From an uncultured Algibacter sp. (GTDB lineage Bacteria > Bacteroidota > Bacteroidia > Flavobacteriales > Flavobacteriaceae): a stretch of 64,000 bases of DNA. Position numbers and translations under genes: made by a program. A model generated the notes under the pieces. The model searched no databases and was not told where the DNA came from. It saw only the letters and a list, made by a program, of their open reading frames with translations. Location: the NCBI RefSeq assembly GCF_947490405.1, contig NZ_CANLGU010000002.1:434001-498000 (forward strand), written 5' to 3'. Of this stretch, positions 35,301 to 42,005 are shown piece after piece; the stretch's first letter is position 1; every line of letters begins with the position of its first letter.

Positions 35301-37928
35301 GCTACTGATGGATTTACAATTATTTTGCCAGATGGAACAGTTGAAACGGGAAATTATGATTTAGGAAGTGTGACAACCTCACAATCGGGGGAGTATACTT
35401 TTGAATCTGATTTAGGTTGTATAAAAACATTAAATGTTACCATTACTGATGATACCGTGTGTGTAACAAATCCATTAACGCAAGAATACAAGATAAATGG
35501 AGTATGGCAAAGTGGATCAGATGTTATTAATGTTGAAGTTGGTGATGAAGTTATCTTAAGTGCTTTACCAAATGAGGTAGACCTTACCATAACTTTACCT
35601 GATGGTAGTGAGGTAGGAGATAATTATAGCCTAGGCGATGTAGAAGTTACGCAATCAGGAGTTTATACTATAGAGTCAGAATTCGGGTGTGTTATCACAT
35701 TAAATATAAATGTTGAAGATCCTAATGCCGACCCTGCATGTACTAGTAATCCAATGGACGTAGACTATATTATTAATGGTGTTTCTGGAAGTGGATCAGA
35801 ACAAATTACTATTGCAGAAGGAGATACGTTGGTATTGGGCATAAATCAAAGTGACACATTTACAATCACTTTACCAGACGGAACAGTTGAAACAGGTGAT
35901 TATAATTTAGGTAGTGTCACATTATCACAATCAGGATTATATACTTTTGAGTCAGAATTCGGATGCATTAAAACATTAAACATTACTATAACTGATGATT
36001 CAGTTTGTGTAACAAATCCACTAACACAAGAGTACAAGATAAATGGAGTATGGCAAAGTGGATCGGATGCTATTGATGTAGAGGTAGGTGATGAGGTTAT
36101 TCTGAGTGCTTTACCAAATGGAGTAGGCCTTACCATAATCTTGCCAGATGGTAGCGAGGTAGGTGATAATTACAGTTTAGGAGATGTTGAATTATCACAA
36201 TCAGGAGTTTATACTATTGAGTCAGAATTTGGATGCATAATAACATTAGATATAAATATAGAAGACCCAGATGCTAACCCATGTATCACTAACCCTATTG
36301 ATATTGAATATATTATCAACAGTGTTTCGGGAAGTGATTTGGAAACTATAACTTTAACAGAGGGTGATGAGTTAATATTGAGTATCATTCAAAGTGGTGG
36401 CTTTACAATCACATTACCAAATGGGTCTGATGTAATTGGAGATTATGACTTAGGTAATGTTACAACATCTCAATCTGGTTTGTATAGTTTTGAATCAGAC
36501 TTAGGATGTATAGAAACCTTAGATATAATTGTTAATGAGCAAGACCCTGTATGTGTATCTAATCCAATGAATGTTGAATACAGTATAAATGGTGTTTTAG
36601 GAATTGGTTTAGAAACTATAGCGTTAATTGAGGGTGATGAATTAATATTGGGTATCACTCAAAGTGATAGCTTTACGATTACTTTACCAGGAGGAGGAAT
36701 TCAAACTGGAGATTTTGATATGGGTAGTGTTATAACATCTCAGTCGGGGTTATATACTTTTGAATCTGAGTTTGGATGTATAAAAACATTGAATGTCATC
36801 ATAACAGATGACTCAGCATGTGTAACAAATCCATTAACGCAAGAATACAAGATAAATGGAGTATGGCAAAGTGGATCAGATGTTATTAATGTTGAAGTTG
36901 GTGATGAAGTTATCTTAAGTGCTTTACCAAATGAGGTAGACCTTACCATAACTTTACCTGATGGTAGTGAGGTAGGAGATAATTATAGCCTAGGCGATGT
37001 AGAAGTTACGCAATCAGGAATTTATACTATAGAGTCAGAATTCGGGTGTGTTATCACATTAAATATAAATGTTGAAGATCCTAATGCCGACCCTGCATGT
37101 ACTAGTAATCCAATGGATGTAGATTATGTTATTAATGGTGTTTCAGGAAGTGGAACAGGACAAATTACTATAGCAGAAGGAGATACTCTTGTGCTAGGTA
37201 TAGTTCAAAATGACGAATTTACAATTACTTTACCTGGAGGAACAGTTGAAACTGGAGATTACGATATGGGAAGTGTTACAACGTCTCAGTCTGGATTATA
37301 TACTTTTGAGTCAGAATTCGGATGTATAAAAACATTGAGTGTTACCATAACTGATGATTTAGCGTGTGTAACAAATCCATTAACACAAGAGTACAAGATA
37401 AATGGAGTATGGCAAAGTGGATCGGATGCTATTGATGTAGAGGTAGGCGATGAGGTTATTCTGAGTGCTTTACCTAATGGAGTAGACCTTACCATAATCT
37501 TGCCAGATGGTAGTGAGGTAGGCGATAATTACAATTTAGGCGATGTAGAGTTATCGCAATCTGGAATTTATGCTATAGAGTCAGAATTTGGTTGTGTTAT
37601 TACATTAGATATAAATATAATTGACCCGAATGCGAATGGAGTCTCAAGCAAATCAGAGCCTAAAACACTTTCAAGTAGTACTCAATCAGCGAGTATTGCC
37701 ACTTTAAGAGTAATCCCTAATCCTTCAGATGCTTTTATTGATGTTTATGGACACAAAAGTAGTAAGATTGAAATTATTAATGTTTTAGGAATTTCATTAA
37801 AAATAATCGAGAAAACACAATCAGAAAAAACAAGAGTAGATCTTAGTAGTATCCCAGATGGAGTATATCTATTACGTAGTACTATTGCTAGTAAAGTAGA
37901 GACAAAAAGAATAGTTATACGGCACTAA
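32301..37928 (+). CDS. Secreted galactose-oxidase-like copper radical oxidase with LamG, ten Ig-like repeats and T9SS signal
   Basis: 1,875 residues from the ATG at 32301. A signal peptide ends near INAQ-NPSQ. Residues about 30-420 form a Kelch propeller, followed by a DUF1929-type domain (about 425-515). Positions matching the galactose/glyoxal oxidase active site are present: C102 (FCPG), Y146 (RGYQG), Y371-H372 (RTYHSV) and H458 (THSTNNEQRR). So a Cys-Tyr radical copper centre oxidising alcohols or aldehydes to give H2O2 is likely. A LamG/concanavalin-like domain (about 525-750) may bind sugar. Ig-like repeats (about 870-1780) and a type A T9SS sorting domain (last 80 or so) follow. It is monocistronic. 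The substrate is unknown. Confidence 0.9.
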   Translation: MKKKYFHFILLFFGLSFLLPLKINAQNPSQDGQWSDPIVFDIVPVAAANLPDGKLIVWSSKYKDTYGGADGHTYTQIFDPFQGTDGVAEPSTESNTNHDMFCPGINNLPDGRILAAGGSSSEKTSLYDYQTGLWTVADEMNVPRGYQGNVTLSDGSVFTIGGSWAGERGGKYAEIWTPNTGWIGMPSLPGILLTDGNDPNLDDPDPSQQIYRTDNHAWLIPAPNGKIFHAGPGTNMHWIDVNDISNPQVQDLGSRLDDVYSMNGNAAMFDIGKVLKTGGARTYSMGAPASDLSYVIDINSEIPSVTKVPGLNEARAMHNTTVLPDGTVLITGGLDSGSVFTDEGASYAGELFNPQTNTWSYTAAMQEARTYHSVAILMQDGRVFVGGGGLCAGPVPDCVNHFSAEIYSPAYLFNSDGTLATRPTISAPEAADYDSQITVAGSPNIQEFSLVRFSSATHSTNNEQRRIPVSFSSNGGDYSVSIPNRELLPPGIYMLFAIDNNGVPSIAESVKIGSVIPIENDPTLVLDLRFEEGAGSIIEDFSIYHNDATIVERDNNANSVDLTQNYWSTDGFKGNALETDGSEHDSNTLVEIPYSASMGTIANEITVMAWVYRDDIVFNASILTNDYPDLFFGFHNSLYKWAFPTTDGSHVRLFSGYTPPQTWVHMAATYDGNIARLYANGVEINSGYITGEITLETVEQYFSSFTTSGFYDRRIIGNGSGITDELNGKIDELKVFNKAHRPEVIEYYYKLGLQEDNTLYDCTVENIITQYKIGTDGDWVDGDYVEVAEGVEVFIRAVIPGNKEYMVTLPVVDGPTFSSVNDFPNFEDTTAYKIDTYFGDGLVEIVDTGTYAFTTIDGCAKTIDLKVFAEQTCDDHTQEYNINGVWLSGEEVINVNVGDEVVLSALPNIEGLTITLPDGTRVGDNFDLGTVDFGDAGVYKLTSVYGCEVSLQIIVNGMPPLPCEGDTEIFPEYIVNGISDSASESIIIAEGDTLVLSILGATDGFTIILPDGTVETGNYDLGSVTTSQSGEYTFESDLGCIKTLNVTITDDTVCVTNPLTQEYKINGVWQSGSDVINVEVGDEVILSALPNEVDLTITLPDGSEVGDNYSLGDVEVTQSGVYTIESEFGCVITLNINVEDPNADPACTSNPMDVDYIINGVSGSGSEQITIAEGDTLVLGINQSDTFTITLPDGTVETGDYNLGSVTLSQSGLYTFESEFGCIKTLNITITDDSVCVTNPLTQEYKINGVWQSGSDAIDVEVGDEVILSALPNGVGLTIILPDGSEVGDNYSLGDVELSQSGVYTIESEFGCIITLDINIEDPDANPCITNPIDIEYIINSVSGSDLETITLTEGDELILSIIQSGGFTITLPNGSDVIGDYDLGNVTTSQSGLYSFESDLGCIETLDIIVNEQDPVCVSNPMNVEYSINGVLGIGLETIALIEGDELILGITQSDSFTITLPGGGIQTGDFDMGSVITSQSGLYTFESEFGCIKTLNVIITDDSACVTNPLTQEYKINGVWQSGSDVINVEVGDEVILSALPNEVDLTITLPDGSEVGDNYSLGDVEVTQSGIYTIESEFGCVITLNINVEDPNADPACTSNPMDVDYVINGVSGSGTGQITIAEGDTLVLGIVQNDEFTITLPGGTVETGDYDMGSVTTSQSGLYTFESEFGCIKTLSVTITDDLACVTNPLTQEYKINGVWQSGSDAIDVEVGDEVILSALPNGVDLTIILPDGSEVGDNYNLGDVELSQSGIYAIESEFGCVITLDINIIDPNANGVSSKSEPKTLSSSTQSASIATLRVIPNPSDAFIDVYGHKSSKIEIINVLGISLKIIEKTQSEKTRVDLSSIPDGVYLLRSTIASKVETKRIVIRH
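34915..37640 (+). repeat. Ten in-frame Ig-like repeats of about 90 codons inside the giant oxidase gene
   Basis: Two alternating types are seen. One contains TQEYKINGVWQSGSD, VGDEVILSALPN and GSEVGDNY. The other contains VDYIINGVSGSG and EGDTLVLG. All share SQSG.Y.fES.fGC and begin at a Cys, so each repeat probably has one disulfide. At DNA level the block from 35461 recurs from 36820 (offset 1,359 nt, five repeats) with about one mismatch over the first 280 nt. The block near 36006 recurs near 37365 with few changes. This indicates recent in-frame duplication or gene conversion. Confidence 0.93.
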
Positions 37929-37935
37929 TTTACTA

Positions 37936-37982
37936 AAAGGAGTACCTCTTTAAATCGTATTAAAGAGGTACTCTTTTCTTTT
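37936..37982 (+). terminator. Intrinsic terminator after the giant oxidase gene
   Basis: A perfect 13-bp stem (37940-37952 with 37961-37973) with an 8-nt loop is followed by TTTTCTTTTT. It starts 11 nt after the stop codon. It could also serve tsaC from the other side. Confidence 0.9.
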
Positions 37983-38006
37983 TAAATAATTTTTTACAGC
38001 AAAATT

Positions 38007-38969
38007 TTAACCGTTAAAAGCTGCCCGTTGCAACCTATCATTTATAGATTTACCTAAACCGTAGTCTGGGAAAACTTCTACGATAATTACATCTAAATTA
38101 AGTTCATCTAGTTGGTGTAAGGCTTCATATAATTTAGAAGTCGCTTCTGCCAGATCTCCTGTTTTAGATACTGTAATTTGGTGCGTTACCTTATCATTTT
38201 TTAATTGCTCTTTAAATGTTAAGATACCCACACGTTTGTTAGGGTATTTTGTTAGCGTCTCTAAAATATCATGCGATAAAACGGTTGGTGTTGTTGGCGC
38301 GTAATGTTTATCTAGCATTCCTGGTGCTTCAGGATTATTTTCTTTTTTATTTTTAATAGTAATTGTGCCAACTACAGCTTCAATATCTTCTACAGAAATG
38401 GACCCTAAACGGTAAATAATAGGTTCGTTATTTTCAAAACCTACAATGGTAGATTCTATACCATTTTTGCACGCGCCACCATCTAAAACCATTTTTATAG
38501 CATCTTTAAAATAGGCATCTACATGTTGTGCTGTTGTGGGGCTAATTCTATTAAACGGGTTTGCGCTAGGTGCTGCCAAAGGAAATTCGAGCTGTTTTAA
38601 AAGCTCTAAAGTTACGGGGTGATTTGGCACGCGAACCGCCACGGTAGTTTTACCCGCTGTAATAATGTCTGGAATGGTATCTTTTTTAGGAAGCACCAAG
38701 GTTAGCGACCCAGGCCAAAATGCGCGAGCTAATTGTGTTGCTTTTTCTGGTATGGCACTTACAATAGTATCAAGATGATGAATTGACGGAATATGTACTA
38801 TTAACGGGTTGAATAGTGGGCGTTGCTTGGTTGTAAAAATTGATGTTATAGCCGTTTTACTATAAATATTACCAGCTAAACCATACACGGTTTCTGTTGG
38901 AATTGCCACTAGTTCCTCATTATTTAATAAAGCAACGGCTTTTGATATGTCTTTTGAAATAATACTCAT
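38007..38969 (-). CDS. tsaC: Threonylcarbamoyl-AMP synthase (Sua5/YciO/YrdC family, long form)
   Basis: 320 residues. It makes threonylcarbamoyl-AMP for the t6A37 modification of ANN-decoding tRNAs. The YrdC domain (about 1-200) has PTETVYGLAGN, KQRP and SANPFNRISPT. The C-terminal Sua5 domain, linked by APGMLDKHYAPTTP, makes this the long Sua5-type rather than the single-domain TsaC. A GC-rich palindromic element lies between its start and the divergent ygiQ. Confidence 0.93.
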   Translation of the reverse strand: MSIISKDISKAVALLNNEELVAIPTETVYGLAGNIYSKTAITSIFTTKQRPLFNPLIVHIPSIHHLDTIVSAIPEKATQLARAFWPGSLTLVLPKKDTIPDIITAGKTTVAVRVPNHPVTLELLKQLEFPLAAPSANPFNRISPTTAQHVDAYFKDAIKMVLDGGACKNGIESTIVGFENNEPIIYRLGSISVEDIEAVVGTITIKNKKENNPEAPGMLDKHYAPTTPTVLSHDILETLTKYPNKRVGILTFKEQLKNDKVTHQITVSKTGDLAEATSKLYEALHQLDELNLDVIIVEVFPDYGLGKSINDRLQRAAFNG

Positions 38970-39031
38970 GCGCGTTAATTGCGCACAAAATTACTTAAAA
39001 ATATGATGTGATTTAAGTTTAAAGGATTTAT

Positions 39032-39137
39032 GCTGGCAAGTACGTCCGCGTTAGCGATTGTAGCGGCATCCTTTTTTGAGGCACGAAAAAAAGATATAGC
39101 GGAAAGCGCGACCCCGCCTTTTTGCGGGGTAACGCCC
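39032..39137. repeat. GC-rich palindromic intergenic element (REP-like)
   Basis: A stretch of about 105 nt is far richer in G and C than its surroundings. GCGTTA (39048-39053) pairs with TAACGC (39130-39135). ATCCTTTTTT pairs with AAAAAAAGAT across the middle. An inner 7-bp hairpin ACCCCGC/GCGGGGT lies at 39111-39117 and 39124-39130. I know similar fold-back elements as dispersed repeats in flavobacterial genomes. This window contains only one copy, so repetition cannot be shown here. Confidence 0.6.
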
Positions 39138-39192
39138 TAAATAGTTTGTATATACTTAGGAAGCCACGATTTTTGCCTATTTTTGCAATGCT

Positions 39193-41142
39193 ATGCAGGA
39201 GTTAAAACTTTCAGATTGGTTGCCTACCACAAACAAAGAGGTGAAAATTCGCGGATGGGAAGCGCTAGATGTTATACTATTTAGCGGTGATGCCTATGTG
39301 GACCACCCAACGTTTGGGCCTGCGGTTATTGGACGATTGCTAGAGAGTTTTGGACTGCGTGTGGCTATTGTACCGCAACCTAACGTGAACGATAATTTAC
39401 AGGATTTTGTGAAATTGGGGAAACCGCGCTTGTTTTTTGGTGTTACTGGTGGTTGTATGGACCCCATGGTGAGCAACTATAACGCTAATAAAAAACGACG
39501 CGATAAGGATGCATACACACCCAATGGCGATATTGGTTTTAGACCCGATTATGCCTCTACCGTTTACAGTAAAATTTTAAAAGAAAAATGGCCTGATACG
39601 CCTGTGCTAATTGGCGGTATTGAAGGGTCTTTAAGGCGCGTTACGCACTACGATTATTGGAGTGATACGTTAATGCCTACCATTTTGGAAACCTCTAAAG
39701 CAGATATGTTGGTGTATGGTATGGGCGAGCAACCACTTCGTGAAATTGTACGACTGCTTGAAAAGGGCGTGCCATTTAGTAGTATAACTACCGTAAAACA
39801 AACGGCTGTACTTTTACAAAAGGACCACAAAATACCAAAAAATAGTAATTGGGAAGATGTTGAGATTGCTTCGCACGAGTTGTGTTTAAAGGATAAAAAG
39901 CAGTATGCTTCTAACTTTAAAATTATAGAGCAGGAATCTAATAAATTGGCGGCGCGCCGTATTTTTCAAAAGGTAGATGAGAAGGTTTTGATGATAAACC
40001 CGCCGTATCCAACCATGACAGAGCAAGAGATTGATGCGTCTTTTGATTTGCCGTATACGCGCTTACCACATCCAAAATATAACAAACGCGGTGCTATACC
40101 AGCGTTTGAAATGATTAAAACGTCTATAAATATTCATAGAGGTTGTTTTGGTGGTTGTAGTTTTTGTACTATTTCTGCCCATCAAGGAAAATTTATTGCT
40201 TCGCGAAGTAAGGCATCTATTTTAAGAGAAGTAGATATTGTTGCAAATATGCCCGATTTTAAAGGGTATTTAAGTGATATTGGTGGCCCATCGGCAAACA
40301 TGTATCAAATGAAAGGGAAGGTGCAAGAAATTTGCGATAAGTGTGTGGCGCCGTCTTGTATTTCGCCTGTAATATGTAGTAATTTAGATACTTCGCATAA
40401 ACCGTTAACGGAGTTGTACCAAGCGGTTGATAGTCATCCAAAAGTAAAAAAATCGTTTATTGGTTCTGGTATTCGCCATGATATGTTGGTGCCTGAGTTT
40501 AATAAAAATGCAGATGCTAAAGAGCTAGACGATTATACTGAAGAGGTGATGACAAAACACGTTTCTGGACGCTTAAAAGTAGCGCCAGAGCATACTAGCG
40601 ACCCTGTACTTAAACTGATGCGAAAACCATCGTTTACGTATTTTCATAAGTTTAAAGAGCGTTTTGATAAAATTAATATTAAGAAAGGCTTAAAGCTACA
40701 GTTGATACCTTACTTTATATCAAATCACCCTGCTTGTGAGGCCGAAGATATGGCTAATCTTGCTGCCGAAACCAAAGATATGGGCTTTCAGTTAGAGCAA
40801 GTGCAAGGTTTTACGCCTACACCTATGACGGTGGCCACGGTAATTTACTATAGTGGATACCATCCTTACACGTTAAAAAAGGTAAAAACGCCTAAAACTA
40901 GAAAAGAAAAAGACGAGCAACATCGTTTTTTCTTTTGGTATAAAGATGAAAATAAAGCGTGGATTAAAAACACGTTGAATAAACTGGGGCGTCAAGATTT
41001 ATTGGATGTACTACTTCCTGCCAAAACCGAAAAATGGCGTAAAAACAAACCAGGTAAACCAAAGCATACGTTTGACGATGCGGTGCCTTTTAATCAACGA
41101 AAAAATAAGGCTAAGTTTAAGAGTAAGAAGAAGCGGCGTTAA
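39193..41142 (+). CDS. YgiQ-family radical SAM protein
   Basis: 649 residues. The N-terminal DUF-type domain (WLPTTNKEVKIRGWEALDVILFSGDAYVDHP) is typical of YgiQ. The radical SAM core has the CX3CX2C cluster motif GCFGGCSFC near residue 318 and binds 4Fe-4S and SAM. The C-terminal tail is Lys-rich (KKKRR). The reaction is unknown. Codon usage (many GCG and CGC codons) looks more GC-rich than in the flanking genes. Confidence 0.92.
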   Translation: MQELKLSDWLPTTNKEVKIRGWEALDVILFSGDAYVDHPTFGPAVIGRLLESFGLRVAIVPQPNVNDNLQDFVKLGKPRLFFGVTGGCMDPMVSNYNANKKRRDKDAYTPNGDIGFRPDYASTVYSKILKEKWPDTPVLIGGIEGSLRRVTHYDYWSDTLMPTILETSKADMLVYGMGEQPLREIVRLLEKGVPFSSITTVKQTAVLLQKDHKIPKNSNWEDVEIASHELCLKDKKQYASNFKIIEQESNKLAARRIFQKVDEKVLMINPPYPTMTEQEIDASFDLPYTRLPHPKYNKRGAIPAFEMIKTSINIHRGCFGGCSFCTISAHQGKFIASRSKASILREVDIVANMPDFKGYLSDIGGPSANMYQMKGKVQEICDKCVAPSCISPVICSNLDTSHKPLTELYQAVDSHPKVKKSFIGSGIRHDMLVPEFNKNADAKELDDYTEEVMTKHVSGRLKVAPEHTSDPVLKLMRKPSFTYFHKFKERFDKINIKKGLKLQLIPYFISNHPACEAEDMANLAAETKDMGFQLEQVQGFTPTPMTVATVIYYSGYHPYTLKKVKTPKTRKEKDEQHRFFFWYKDENKAWIKNTLNKLGRQDLLDVLLPAKTEKWRKNKPGKPKHTFDDAVPFNQRKNKAKFKSKKKRR

Positions 41143-41238
41143 TTTACATTCTACACACGCTTAATTTTTTTTAAATTTTAATGATGACATTTTTAATTTA
41201 TGCTTATGTACGAGTATATGAACATAAATTAAACGAAT

Positions 41239-41745
41239 ATGAAAACTATTAAAATTGCTGTTTTATCTCTATTTCTAATTACATTGTCATGCTCAAAATC
41301 ATCAGACGACACGGTTGAAATCGAGAATAACAATATTGTTGGAATTTGGGTATTAACCGATATTATTGTTGATGAAAGTAATCCTGTTGAAGAACAATTG
41401 GATGCGCAAGAGTTAAAAGAGGCTTTACAAGATTTAAACTGTAATTTAATATCTATTGATTTAAGAGCAGACAATACGGTAACGCTTGAGATATTTCAAG
41501 TTGAAGAAGTATTTGAGGGAAATGACCCGAATATACCAACTTTTGATTGCTTAGACCGTCAAGTTCAAGAAGGTACTTGGAATTTTGATGGAGAAATACT
41601 TACGCTCACATCCTTAAATGGTTTATCAGATTCATCAACCGTTAGATTTGAGAGTTCTCGCGTAGCCATTGTATCAAGTGAGCCTTTTGGTGAATTGGGA
41701 GATATAGCTTCAGAGCTAGTTTTTGAAAAACTTATTGAGATATAA
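41239..41745 (+). CDS. Lipocalin-like lipoprotein (hypothetical)
   Basis: 168 residues. The lipoprotein signal has the lipobox LITLSC (C18) followed by SKSSDD, a typical Bacteroidota exported-lipoprotein start. The body has the pattern of lipocalin-like proteins: IVGIWVLTDIIVDE, then DNTVTLEIF and GTWNFDGEILTLTS. It would fold into a small beta-barrel in the cell envelope. It is monocistronic, with its own terminator. Ligand and role are unknown. Confidence 0.8.
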   Translation: MKTIKIAVLSLFLITLSCSKSSDDTVEIENNNIVGIWVLTDIIVDESNPVEEQLDAQELKEALQDLNCNLISIDLRADNTVTLEIFQVEEVFEGNDPNIPTFDCLDRQVQEGTWNFDGEILTLTSLNGLSDSSTVRFESSRVAIVSSEPFGELGDIASELVFEKLIEI

Positions 41746-41784
41746 GTAAATGTCTTATATGTAACTTTATTAAAAATAATATAT

Positions 41785-41822
41785 AGTTCCTCTTTATTTA
41801 ATTTTTAAAGAGGAACTTATTT
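41785..41822 (+). terminator. Intrinsic terminator after the lipocalin-like gene
   Basis: A perfect 12-bp stem (41785-41796 with 41806-41817) is followed by TATTTT. The rest of the gap to polA (41823-42005) shows nothing recognisable. Confidence 0.85.
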
Positions 41823-42005
41823 TACACGAATACGCTTCAAATCTCCTGAATCTCTTAATTTGAGTTAAGACATCCTTTTAGATAACGTTTTTATGTTATG
41901 TTTAGTAGTTTGAAATATTAATTTTCGTAAAAGATATACTGTAATAATTGTTCCCTTGAGGAGACAATCCTTCGATTAAATATTTGAAATAATAAAAAAG
42001 ATACT

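Noticed and set aside
35354-37495. Series of similar antisense ORFs of 60-78 codons in the Ig-repeat array
   Set aside because: Their similarity to each other only mirrors the repeats of the coding strand.
34915-37640. Possible CRISPR array because of regular repeats
   Set aside because: Repeat length is about 270 nt, it is in frame and encodes Ig-like domains, has no unique spacers of 30-40 nt, and no cas genes are present.
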